Shown: positions 1-6,451 of the stretch, piece by piece
Position numbering within the stretch: position 1 is the first letter of the stretch
Layout: every line of letters begins with the position of its first letter
Assembly (NCBI GenBank): GCA_030040825.1
Contig: JASHSY010000265.1
Location: 1-9,476 of the forward strand
DNA: 9,476 bases
Reading direction: 5' to 3'
Origin: Xanthobacteraceae bacterium
GTDB taxonomy: Bacteria > Pseudomonadota > Alphaproteobacteria > Rhizobiales > Xanthobacteraceae
The notes under the pieces: generated by a model
Databases searched by the model: none
What the model was told of the DNA's origin: nothing
What the model saw: the letters and a program-made list of their open reading frames with translations, nothing else
Program-made: the position numbers and the translations under genes

Positions 1-1275
1 TTCAAGGAACTCGAAGCCAAGATCGTGCGCTGGAATATTCTCGATACCGGCAAGCGCATCGACGGCCGCGATGTCAGGACGGTGCGGCAGATCGTGGCTG
101 AAGTCGGCGTGCTGCCACGCACTCACGGGTCGGCGCTGTTTACCCGCGGCGAGACTCAGGCTCTCGTCGTTGCCACGCTCGGCACCTCCGAAGATGAGCA
201 GTTCGTCGATGCGTTGCAGGGTACATATAAGGAGACGTTCCTGTTGCACTACAACTTCCCGCCTTATTCGGTCGGCGAAACCGGCCGCATGGGCGCGCCC
301 GGCCGCCGCGAAATCGGCCACGGCAAGCTTGCCTGGCGGGCCATCCATCCGATGCTGCCGTCCAAGGAAGAATTCCCTTACACGATCCGTCTCGTCTCCG
401 AGATCACCGAGTCGAACGGTTCATCGTCGATGGCGACGGTGTGCGGTTCTTCGCTCGCGCTGATGGATGCCGGTGTGCCGCTCAAGCGGCCGACCGCCGG
501 CATCGCCATGGGATTGATCCTCGAAGACAAGCGCTACGCCGTGCTCTCCGACATTCTCGGCGATGAGGACCATCTCGGCGACATGGACTTCAAGGTCGCC
601 GGCACCGAGGGCGGCGTCACGTCTCTGCAGATGGACATCAAGATCGCCGGCATCACCGAGGAGATCATGAAGGTTGCTTTGGCCCAAGCCAAAGAGGGCC
701 GCATGCACATCCTGGGCGAAATGGCGAAAGCTCTGAACACCGCGCGCGCGGAACTTGGCGAGTACGCACCACGCATTGAAACGTTCAAGATTCCGACCGA
801 CAAGATCCGCGAAGTCATCGGCACCGGCGGTAAGGTGATCCGCGAAATCGTCGAAAAAACCGGCGCCAAGATCAACATCGAAGACGATGGTTCGGTGAAA
901 GTAGCTTCCGCCAATGGCGAGGCGATCAAGGCGGCGATCGACTGGATCAAATCGATAGCGTCCGACCCGGAAGTTGGGCACATTTACACCGGCACCGTCG
1001 TCAAGGTGATGGACTTCGGCGCGTTTGTGAATTTCTTCGGCGCCAAGGACGGTCTGGTTCACATCAGCCAACTCGCGCCACGCCGGGTGCAGAAGACCAG
1101 CGACATCGTCAAGGAAGGCGACAAGGTAAAGGTCAAGCTGCTCGGCTTCGACGAGCGCGGCAAGGTCCGGTTGTCGATGAAAGCCGTCGATCAGCAGACC
1201 GGCGAAGACCTCGAAGCCAAGCAAAAGGCCGAGGGCGAACCGCGCGAAGCCGCGGCCGGTGGGGCGGGCGAGTAG
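1..1275 (+). CDS. pnp: Polynucleotide phosphorylase, 3' part (5' end outside window)
   Basis: This is a 3'-to-5' exoribonuclease that degrades RNA by phosphorolysis and usually works as a trimer with the RNA degradosome. The frame is open from base 1, so 424 C-terminal residues are present; about 290 N-terminal residues are missing compared with E. coli (711 aa). Fragment numbering: the second RNase PH core covers about 14-245, with the phosphate-binding SNGSSSMA serines at 141-143 and the catalytic GDEDHLGDMDFK block, whose Asp190, Asp196 and Lys198 match E. coli D486, D492 and K494. A KH domain with a GTGG loop lies at 274-277 and an S1 domain at about 326-396 (FGAFV, GLVHIS). The tail is Ala/Gly/Glu-rich. 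All key residues visible are intact. A GTG at base 25 is only an internal valine. It converges with emrB. Identification is near certain. Confidence 0.98.
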   Translation, partial: FKELEAKIVRWNILDTGKRIDGRDVRTVRQIVAEVGVLPRTHGSALFTRGETQALVVATLGTSEDEQFVDALQGTYKETFLLHYNFPPYSVGETGRMGAPGRREIGHGKLAWRAIHPMLPSKEEFPYTIRLVSEITESNGSSSMATVCGSSLALMDAGVPLKRPTAGIAMGLILEDKRYAVLSDILGDEDHLGDMDFKVAGTEGGVTSLQMDIKIAGITEEIMKVALAQAKEGRMHILGEMAKALNTARAELGEYAPRIETFKIPTDKIREVIGTGGKVIREIVEKTGAKINIEDDGSVKVASANGEAIKAAIDWIKSIASDPEVGHIYTGTVVKVMDFGAFVNFFGAKDGLVHISQLAPRRVQKTSDIVKEGDKVKVKLLGFDERGKVRLSMKAVDQQTGEDLEAKQKAEGEPREAAAGGAGE

Positions 1276-1281
1276 TTCGCG

Positions 1282-1341
1282 AAAAATCGGGCTCGTTTCG
1301 TCGTTGCGAACCAACGGGCCCGGCCCGAAGTGGCCGGCCCG
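1282..1341. terminator. Nested inverted repeats between convergent pnp and emrB
   Basis: Three pairings are visible. A 10-bp GC stem pairs 1315-1325 with 1332-1341, with one bulged C at 1321 and a 6-base loop. A 5-bp stem pairs 1302-1306 with 1312-1316. A 6-bp stem pairs tcgggc (1287-1292) with gcccga (1323-1328) around the second hairpin. Read on the - strand, this last stem is followed directly by TTTTT (1286-1282), which fits an intrinsic terminator for emrB. On the + strand no T-run follows the strong hairpin, so for pnp the case is weaker. The stems compete for bases and cannot all form together. This is inference from base pairing only. Confidence 0.4.
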
Positions 1342-1354
1342 ATGACAGGCTCCG

Positions 1355-1413
1355 CGCAGCAATCCAGAGCGACGGCTCGGGTTGCTTCGTCGCTTTCGCT
1401 CCTCGCAATGACC
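1355..1413. repeat. Degenerate dispersed intergenic repeat
   Basis: On the - strand the segment begins with CATTGCGAGGAGCGAAAGCG, then gacgaagcaa, and ends in tctggattgct. That resembles a short dispersed repeat (cattgcgag...gaagcaatccag) that I recall as common in intergenic DNA of Bradyrhizobium-like and some other bacteria. The two arms, agcaatccagagc (1358-1370) and gctcgggttgct (1375-1386), form an imperfect hairpin around a 4-base loop. The outer arm (cgctttcgctcctcgcaatg) has no partner on the left, so this copy looks truncated or decayed. It sits directly after emrB, a usual place for such elements. Family membership is from memory, not a search. Confidence 0.55.
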
Positions 1414-1418
1414 GACGA

Positions 1419-2954
1419 TTACTCGACGACGACCGGTGCTGCCGTACCGCCGCGCGGCTGCCGCTTGAAGACGAACAAAAGCGGCATCACCAACAAGGTG
1501 GCGATCATCAAGAGCTTGTAATCGTCGATGTAGGCGATGATTTGCGCCTGCTGGGTGATCACGGCATCGAGGGCGGCGCGGCCGGCGGCGGTCAGCGGAT
1601 TCCAGGCATGCGCGATCAGCGGGTTCTCGAAGGCGCGGTTTACCGGCGTCACGCTCTGCGCGATGTCGGCATGATTGGCCTGGGTATTCTGCACCAACAA
1701 ACTGTTGACTACAGAAATGCCAATGCTCGAGCCCATATTGCGCGACAGGCTGAACAGCCCGGCGCCTTCGGCGCGCTCGTTCAGCGGCAAGGTCGATAGC
1801 GTCGCCGCGCTCAACGGCACGAACAGAAAGCCAAGACCGAAGCCCTGCACCATGGTGACGCCGATGATGGTCGCCTGCGAAATATCCGGCGTCCAGCCGG
1901 TCATCTGATTGAACGACCAGGCGGTCAACGACAATCCGACGACGACCAGAATACGGGTATCGACGCGGCCGACCATGCGGCCGACGAACAACATGGAAAT
2001 CATGGTGCCGACGCCGCGCGGTCCCATCACCAGACCGGCCGTCACCACCGGATAATTCATTAGTTCTTGCAGGTACGGCGGCTGCAATGCCATCGAGGCG
2101 TAATAGGTCAGGCCGACGATGGCGATGAACAGCATGCCGGCAGCGAAGTTACGGTCGCGGAACATGCCCGGCCGCACGAACGGATTTTTCGCCGTGAATG
2201 TGTGCACCAGGAACAGATAGAACGCCGAGACCGCGACGATCGTCTCGACGATGATTTCGCCGGAGCCGAACCAGTCGAGTTGCTCGCCGCGATCGAGCAC
2301 GATCTGCAAGCTGCCGATCGCGATGCTGAGCGTGCCGAAGCCGAACCAGTCGAGCTTCGACCTGGCGTCGGGCGGGGAGTCCGGAAGAAAGATCATGATG
2401 CCGATCAGATCGATAATGCCGATCGGCAGATTGATGTAGAACACGTAGCGCCAGCTATAATTTTCGGTCAGCCAGCCGCCAAGCACCGGCCCCAGCACCG
2501 GGCCGATCATCACGCCGATGCCGAACAGCGCCATGGCAAAGCCTTGGCGCTCGCGTGGGTAGCTGCCGAGCAGCACGGTCTGCGACAATGGCACCAGCGA
2601 GGCGCCGAAGGCTCCTTGCATGACCCTGAACAGCACGAGTTGGTTCAGTGATTGCGCCATGCCGCACAGCATCGATGCGATGGTGAATCCGGTGATGGCG
2701 ACCACGAACAGACGCTTCAGCCCGAAGCGCCCGGCCAGAAAGCCGGTCGGCGGGGTCATGATGGCGGCGGCGACAATATAGGACGTGAGTACCCAGGCGA
2801 TCTGGTCCTGGCTCGCCGCGACGCTGCCCTGCATATAGGGCAGCGCGACATTGGCGATCGTGGTGTCGAGCGCCTGCATCAGCGTCGCCATGATCACGCA
2901 AACGGTCAGCCCGGCACGGCTGCCACCGGCTGCGGTGATTTCGCCGCCCATCAT
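1419..2954 (-). CDS. emrB: DHA2-family MFS multidrug exporter (EmrB-like)
   Basis: This inner-membrane proton-driven drug exporter should have 14 transmembrane helices and work with the adjacent EmrA and an outer-membrane TolC-type channel that is not in this window. The 511 residues match the family length. Visible MFS motifs are the DHA2 helix-1 motif LDTTIANVALP (29-39), motif A GFLAGRFGLKR (71-81), motif B with Arg110 (LFRVMQG) and motif C GIGVMIGPVLGPVLGG (145-160). A short polar tail follows the last helix (about 480-496). It starts inside the emrA stop codon (ATGA, 4-nt overlap). A second in-frame ATG at 2951 lies 6 nt after GAGG (2961-2958), better spaced than the first (3 nt), so the protein may be one residue shorter. 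Regulation is presumably by the upstream MarR. Substrate is unknown. Confidence 0.95.
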   Translation of the reverse strand: MMGGEITAAGGSRAGLTVCVIMATLMQALDTTIANVALPYMQGSVAASQDQIAWVLTSYIVAAAIMTPPTGFLAGRFGLKRLFVVAITGFTIASMLCGMAQSLNQLVLFRVMQGAFGASLVPLSQTVLLGSYPRERQGFAMALFGIGVMIGPVLGPVLGGWLTENYSWRYVFYINLPIGIIDLIGIMIFLPDSPPDARSKLDWFGFGTLSIAIGSLQIVLDRGEQLDWFGSGEIIVETIVAVSAFYLFLVHTFTAKNPFVRPGMFRDRNFAAGMLFIAIVGLTYYASMALQPPYLQELMNYPVVTAGLVMGPRGVGTMISMLFVGRMVGRVDTRILVVVGLSLTAWSFNQMTGWTPDISQATIIGVTMVQGFGLGFLFVPLSAATLSTLPLNERAEGAGLFSLSRNMGSSIGISVVNSLLVQNTQANHADIAQSVTPVNRAFENPLIAHAWNPLTAAGRAALDAVITQQAQIIAYIDDYKLLMIATLLVMPLLFVFKRQPRGGTAAPVVVE

Positions 2955-4147
2955 TGGCCTCGATGCGACCTGCCGAACAATCCGGTAAGGAAGTGCGGCA
3001 GGCCGCGGGCATGACCGGTGTCGACGTTTACCTCGACGCTCATGCCGGCGCGCAGCGGTGGCAGATTTTTATCGCTGGTGTCGAGCCGCACACGCATCGG
3101 CACGCGCTGCACCACTTTGACCCAGTTGCCGCTGGTGTTTTGCGCAGGCAGCAGGGAAAACTCCTGTGCCGCCGCGGGACTCACGCTCTCGACCACCCCG
3201 TGCCACTCATAATCCGGATAGGTGTCGACCGTTACCGTGGCTTTCTGTCCGGGCCGGACGTAAGTCAGCTCGGTCTCTTTCGGCGTGGCATCGACCCAGA
3301 CATGGTCGGTATCGACCAGGAAGAAGGCCGTCGTCGAAGCCGCGAGATATTTCCCCGGCGCGATCGAGGGCACATTGGTGACCGTGCCGGCGAACGGGGC
3401 GGTGATCACCGTGTGATCGAGTTGCCGCTGGGCTTCGTCGACCTGCGCCTTCGCTTGCAGGTATTGCGGGTGTTGGGCGGTACCGATGTCCGCGTTGCCG
3501 CCGAGCTTGGCGAGCTGCACTTGCGTCTGCTCGCGCAAGGCCGCGAGTTTGCTCTTGTCGTTGTCGAGCGCGTAGTGAGTCTGGTCGAACACCGCCTGCG
3601 AGATGGTGGCGCTTTTGAGCAACATGACATTGCGGTCGTAGTTGAGCTGGTCGAGATCGACTTGCGCCTGCTGGGCGGCGACATCGCTCAACATCCGCCG
3701 ATAATCCTGCTTCATCGCGTCGATCGACAATCCGATTTGCGCCAGATTGCTCTTGGCGTTGTCGAGCGCGATCTGGAATTGACGTGGATCGAGCCGATAA
3801 AGAACTTCCCCGGCATCGACGTGCTGGTTGTCCTTGACGTCAACCTCCTGCACGATGCCCGACACGTCGGTCGAAATGCCGACCTTCTCCGCGTTCACGT
3901 AGGCATCGTCGGTCGACATCACTTTGCCGCCGGTCACGTACCAGGCGCCGCCGATGATCAGCACGAGCGGCAGCAGCGCGAACAATATCCAGCGCATGCG
4001 GTCATGGCGTTTCATGCCGCGCAACTTGTCGGCTGGCGAGGTGCGCCGCGCGGTATGCGCGTCGGCCGGATTGACCGGCGCGATGGCCGGCCGCGGCGCC
4101 TCTTCGTCGCGAATCGGCGGGGCGGATTTGCGCAGCGGCTCAGCCAT
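2951..4147 (-). CDS. emrA: HlyD/EmrA-type membrane fusion protein
   Basis: This is the periplasmic adaptor that links the EmrB pump to an outer-membrane channel. With the ATG at 4147 it has 398 residues. It has a cytoplasmic Pro/Arg-rich N-terminus (1-51), one transmembrane anchor (about 52-72, WILFALLPLVLIIGGAWYV), the first lipoyl half (VSGIVQEVDVKDNQHVDAGE, about 95-114), a helical hairpin rich in Gln, Asp and Leu (about 120-245), the second lipoyl half (APFAGTVTNVPSIAPGKYL, 250-268) and a beta-barrel region to about 375. A longer frame begins at a GTG (4180) but would overlap marR by 41 nt. The ATG at 4147 has GGGAG 9 nt upstream and overlaps marR by 8 nt, so it is preferred. Order and overlap indicate translation coupled to marR and emrB. 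Confidence 0.94.
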   Translation of the reverse strand: MAEPLRKSAPPIRDEEAPRPAIAPVNPADAHTARRTSPADKLRGMKRHDRMRWILFALLPLVLIIGGAWYVTGGKVMSTDDAYVNAEKVGISTDVSGIVQEVDVKDNQHVDAGEVLYRLDPRQFQIALDNAKSNLAQIGLSIDAMKQDYRRMLSDVAAQQAQVDLDQLNYDRNVMLLKSATISQAVFDQTHYALDNDKSKLAALREQTQVQLAKLGGNADIGTAQHPQYLQAKAQVDEAQRQLDHTVITAPFAGTVTNVPSIAPGKYLAASTTAFFLVDTDHVWVDATPKETELTYVRPGQKATVTVDTYPDYEWHGVVESVSPAAAQEFSLLPAQNTSGNWVKVVQRVPMRVRLDTSDKNLPPLRAGMSVEVNVDTGHARGLPHFLTGLFGRSHRGQ

Positions 4148-4622
4148 AATGCCGCTCTCCCGCCGTTCCCTCACCGTCACGCTGTTGAATCAGCCGGCGC
4201 AGGTTTTCCTTCACCGTCGACAGTTCGCCGACCATCTGATTGATGCTGGCGCGGTCGACGCCTGAAAGCGCCTCCGCCATCGTTTCTTCGCCGAGCACGC
4301 GCAGCTGCTCGAGCAGCGGGCGCGCCGCCGGCATTAAAAACAGCCGCTTGGCACGGCGATCATCCGGGTCCGGCCGCCGTTCAATCAGGCCGCTGTCGCA
4401 GAGTTTGTCGAGCAGCCGCGTCAGCGTGATCGGCTGCAGATCAAGTGTATCGGCGAGTTCCGATTGATTGAGCCCCTCCTCGCGATCGATCCGGACCAGA
4501 ACGGCCCATTGCGCCCGGGTAATGCCGAATTGCGCAGCGCGATAGTTGGCGTAAGTCCGCAGCAAGCGCGCTACGTCATTGAGTAGAAAAGCAAATTCGC
4601 GCTTTGGCGAAAGGGGAGGCAT
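4140..4622 (-). CDS. MarR-family transcriptional regulator of the emr operon
   Basis: This is a 160-residue winged-helix repressor of the MarR family, dimeric in known members, releasing DNA on binding phenolic or other lipophilic ligands. The helix-turn-helix spans about 52-76 (LNQSELADTLDLQPITLTRL, 51-70), and the wing has the family signature DPDDRRAKR (85-93). Flanking helices at 8-30 and 100-147 would form the dimer interface. Only one Cys (75) is present, so a thiol-pair redox switch of the OhrR two-Cys type is unlikely. The ATG at 4622 has TGGAG 8 nt upstream. It is the first gene of the efflux operon, and a perfect palindrome lies upstream, so autorepression together with emrAB is the likely arrangement (inference). 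The ligand cannot be read from sequence. Confidence 0.93.
   Translation of the reverse strand: MPPLSPKREFAFLLNDVARLLRTYANYRAAQFGITRAQWAVLVRIDREEGLNQSELADTLDLQPITLTRLLDKLCDSGLIERRPDPDDRRAKRLFLMPAARPLLEQLRVLGEETMAEALSGVDRASINQMVGELSTVKENLRRLIQQRDGEGTAGERHYG
4157..4161 (-). promoter_or_regulatory. Ribosome binding site that sets the emrA start
   Basis: GGGAG on the - strand lies 9 nt before the ATG at 4147, inside the last codons of marR. It supports this ATG over the upstream in-frame GTG at 4180. Confidence 0.6.
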
Positions 4623-4657
4623 AACCGCGGCTCCAGCGAAAATATCTAGCGGTGCCT

Positions 4658-4677
4658 AATATAAGCTAGCTTATATT
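4658..4677. promoter_or_regulatory. Perfect 20-bp palindrome, probable MarR operator
   Basis: AATATAAGCTAGCTTATATT is identical to its own reverse complement over all 20 bases and stands in a strikingly AT-rich stretch of otherwise GC-rich DNA. Its near edge is 35 bases upstream of the marR ATG. MarR proteins bind inverted repeats of about 16-20 bp overlapping their own promoters, so this is the natural operator for marR-emrA-emrB. A CTAGC core recurs at 4646-4650, exactly 20 bp from the CTAGC in the palindrome (4666-4670), which may be a weaker second half-site. TATATT inside the palindrome or TAGATA (- strand, 4649-4644) could serve as -10 elements, but I see no good -35. Confidence 0.7.
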
Positions 4678-4712
4678 TTATCTATGTACGTTCCCGCAGG
4701 CCTGCATTGCAG

Positions 4713-4732
4713 CCCGCTCAATACCCGCTCAA
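4713..4732. repeat. 11-bp tandem duplication across the macrodomain stop codon
   Basis: cccgctcaa occurs at 4713-4721 and again at 4724-4732, an 11-base period. On the - strand each copy contains TTGAGCGGG, and the TGA in the first copy read is the macrodomain stop (4731-4729). The second copy lies just downstream. A perfect 10-bp palindrome, gcaggcctgc, follows at 4696-4705, but no T-run accompanies it, so it is not a clear terminator. Confidence 0.6.
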
Positions 4733-5289
4733 GCGATGCCGAGTTCCGTGAAGGCTTCGATGTGGTGGTCGGCCGCCTCCCGCGCGAAGCAGCAGAACAC
4801 CACATGCGCGATGCCCCGCGGGCTGGATGCAAGCTCGGCGGCGACCGTACCGACGGCAATGCGCGCGGCAAGATCCGCCGGGAAGCGATACACGCCGGTC
4901 GAGATTGCCGGAAAGCCGATCGAGGCTAGGCGGTGCGTAGCGGCAAGATCGAGCGCAGTGCGATAGCACGACGCCAGCAATTCGTCTTCGCCGCTGTTGC
5001 CGCCGCTCCACACCGGACCGACGGCATGGATCACATGTTTGGCGCGCAGCCTGTAGCCGCGGCTGATTTTCGCACTGCCTGTCGCGCAGCCGCCGAGCTT
5101 GCGACATTCCTCCAAAAGCTCCGGTCCGGCGCCGCGATGGATGGCACCATCGACGCCACCGCCACCCAGCAACGTCCGGTTAGCCGCATTCACGATTGCG
5201 TCGAGCGAAAGCGTGGTGATATCGGCGACGCAAATATCGAGCCGGGTAGAGCCGATGTTTGCGGACAACAGCGGTGATACGTTGACCAT
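4729..5289 (-). CDS. Macrodomain protein, probable O-acetyl-ADP-ribose deacetylase (YmdB type)
   Basis: The 186 residues are almost entirely one macrodomain. The ADP-ribose-binding core reads IVNAANRTLLGGGGVDGAIH (32-51), followed by CATGSAKI (68-75), VIHAVGPVW (86-94) and the phosphate loop FPAISTGVYRFP (126-137). It aligns along its whole length with E. coli YmdB; Asn37 and Asp47 match the YmdB residues N25 and D35 needed for hydrolysis. The expected reaction is O-acetyl-ADP-ribose to ADP-ribose plus acetate, or removal of ADP-ribose from acidic side chains. The ATG at 5289 is 13 nt after the patatin stop and has no clear ribosome site (a TTG directly precedes it), so translation may be coupled. 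The frame stays open upstream to 5490, but that part overlaps patatin and has unrelated composition. An 11-bp tandem duplication spans its stop codon. Confidence 0.93.
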   Translation of the reverse strand: MVNVSPLLSANIGSTRLDICVADITTLSLDAIVNAANRTLLGGGGVDGAIHRGAGPELLEECRKLGGCATGSAKISRGYRLRAKHVIHAVGPVWSGGNSGEDELLASCYRTALDLAATHRLASIGFPAISTGVYRFPADLAARIAVGTVAAELASSPRGIAHVVFCCFAREAADHHIEAFTELGIA

Positions 5290-5302
5290 CAATTCGAACG
5301 TA

Positions 5303-6403
5303 TCACGCCCACTCGGCTTGCGCTTCCGCCAAGAGATCCACCGTGCTCTTGACGCCGATATCATCGAAATGGTCGTCGAGGAATCGGCGCGCCGCTCGCT
5401 TACCGTTGACGCGCAGTGTCTCGAAGAACGCGTAATCATTGGTGATCTTGCTCGACGCGTCGAAATGCGCGCCGAAGCGATCGAACACAATACGGTGCAC
5501 GTTGATCCGACGATATTGGCCCGGCCCGGTGCCGCGCGGCAGTCGCCCCTTATCGATCAGCCGGGCGACGAACTCAATGGCGCGGTATTCGGACGGCAGT
5601 GATGAATTGAAGGTAATTTCGTTGATGCGGTTGACGATTTCACTGGCCGACGTCGGCGTCTCCTGCCGCACCAGCGGGTTGATCTGCACCACCAGAACGT
5701 CCTCGGTGGCGGTGGTGCCGAAGAATGGAAAGATCACCGGGTTGGCGAGATAGCCGCCGTCCCAATAGGGCACCCCGTCGATTTCGACCGCGCGAAACAA
5801 CAGCGGCAGGCACGCCGACGCCATCAAGGCTTCCGCGGTGATTTTTTGGCGCGAGAAGATACGCACGCGCCCAGTCTGCACATTGGTCGCCGAAATGAAG
5901 AGCTGCAAAGCGGAGTAGGCGCGCACCGCCTCAAAATCAATGAAGCGATCAAACAAATCCTTGAGTGGATTGATATTGAGCGGATTGAAATCGTACGGCG
6001 AAAAATATTTTGAGATGGTGTCGAGCCACGCCTGCATCGGCGTGCCTTCCAGCGGAATGAACGATGTAAGCCGCTCCACCACCGCGCGCTGGAGCGGCGG
6101 CAGACTGCCGTAGTTGCTCACCGCCCGCCAAAAATCGGCAAGACGCTTGATCGCTTCGTCTGGTCCGCCGCGCGCCATGCCGTCGGCGAGCATCATGGCG
6201 TTGACCGCGCCCGCCGAGGTACCGGAAATACCTTCGATCACCAGACGCCCGTCGGTCAGGATTTGCTCAAGCACGCCCCAGGTGAACGCGCCGTGCGCCC
6301 CGCCGCCTTGCAGCGCAAGGTTGATCCGCTTGGTCGCTTGCGCCCCCTGCCCGTTTGCGGCGCGGCCGGGCAGGAGCGAATTGAGAATGGTTTTGACGAC
6401 CAT
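5303..6403 (-). CDS. Patatin-like serine hydrolase with DUF3734-type C-terminus
   Basis: This is a 366-residue patatin-family acyl hydrolase with a Ser-Asp dyad. The oxyanion loop is GGGAHG (33-38), the nucleophile elbow GTSAG (61-65, Ser63) and the catalytic DGG (215-217, Asp215). All three are intact, so it should be active. The C-terminal part (about 250-365, with NRINEITFNSSLPSEYRAIE at 258-277 and RRINVHRI at 298-305) looks like the DUF3734 extension found with this patatin subgroup; that is from memory. No signal peptide or clear membrane helix is seen, which suggests a cytoplasmic location. It lies 48 nt after bdhA and 13 nt before the macrodomain gene, all in one direction. Next to a hydroxybutyrate dehydrogenase, a role in polyhydroxybutyrate or lipid ester turnover is plausible but unproven. 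The region before its ATG lacks a strong ribosome site. Confidence 0.93.
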   Translation of the reverse strand: MVVKTILNSLLPGRAANGQGAQATKRINLALQGGGAHGAFTWGVLEQILTDGRLVIEGISGTSAGAVNAMMLADGMARGGPDEAIKRLADFWRAVSNYGSLPPLQRAVVERLTSFIPLEGTPMQAWLDTISKYFSPYDFNPLNINPLKDLFDRFIDFEAVRAYSALQLFISATNVQTGRVRIFSRQKITAEALMASACLPLLFRAVEIDGVPYWDGGYLANPVIFPFFGTTATEDVLVVQINPLVRQETPTSASEIVNRINEITFNSSLPSEYRAIEFVARLIDKGRLPRGTGPGQYRRINVHRIVFDRFGAHFDASSKITNDYAFFETLRVNGKRAARRFLDDHFDDIGVKSTVDLLAEAQAEWA

Positions 6404-6405
6404 GT

Positions 6406-6438
6406 GCGGCTCAGAAAACTAAAGCCGCGCATCGCGCG
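6406..6438 (-). promoter_or_regulatory. Overlapping hairpins before the patatin start
   Basis: Two inverted repeats lie between bdhA and the patatin ATG. One pairs gcggct (6406-6411) with agccgc (6423-6428) around an 11-base T-rich loop (in RNA sense), and one arm covers the place where a ribosome site would be. The other pairs cgcgc (6426-6430) with gcgcg (6434-6438) around a 3-base loop. They share 6426-6428, so only one can form at a time. In RNA sense, the second is followed within three bases by TTTAGTTTT. This could affect translation or partly terminate transcription. Short stems are common in GC-rich DNA, so the claim is weak. Confidence 0.3.
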
Positions 6439-6451
6439 CAGCAGTGGATGT

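Noticed and set aside
421..1362. 313-codon open frame on the - strand opposite pnp
   Set aside because: Antisense shadow of a certain pnp; its sequence (many Asp, Leu, His and Phe) mirrors pnp codons and shows no family motif.
2067..2651. 194-codon open frame on the + strand opposite emrB
   Set aside because: Composition dominated by Arg, His, Gln, Asp and Ala, mirroring membrane-protein codons on the other strand; no motif.
2954..4243. Long 429-codon open frame on the + strand opposite emrA
   Set aside because: It has an Arg/His/Gly-rich composition typical of an antisense shadow in GC-rich DNA, no recognisable domain, and lies fully over the well-supported emrA and the end of marR.
5290..5490. 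N-terminal extension of the macrodomain frame up to 5490
   Set aside because: The added 67 residues overlap the patatin coding region and are Ser/Arg-rich shadow sequence; the macrodomain begins shortly after the ATG at 5289.
4729..6403. Defence or toxin-antitoxin reading: macrodomain as a DarG-like antitoxin, or patatin as a CBASS (CapV-like) effector
   Set aside because: No DarT-like toxin, no nucleotidyltransferase (cyclase) and no mobile-element signs nearby; the macrodomain is a single YmdB-type domain, and the patatin is of the DUF3734 type next to bdhA.
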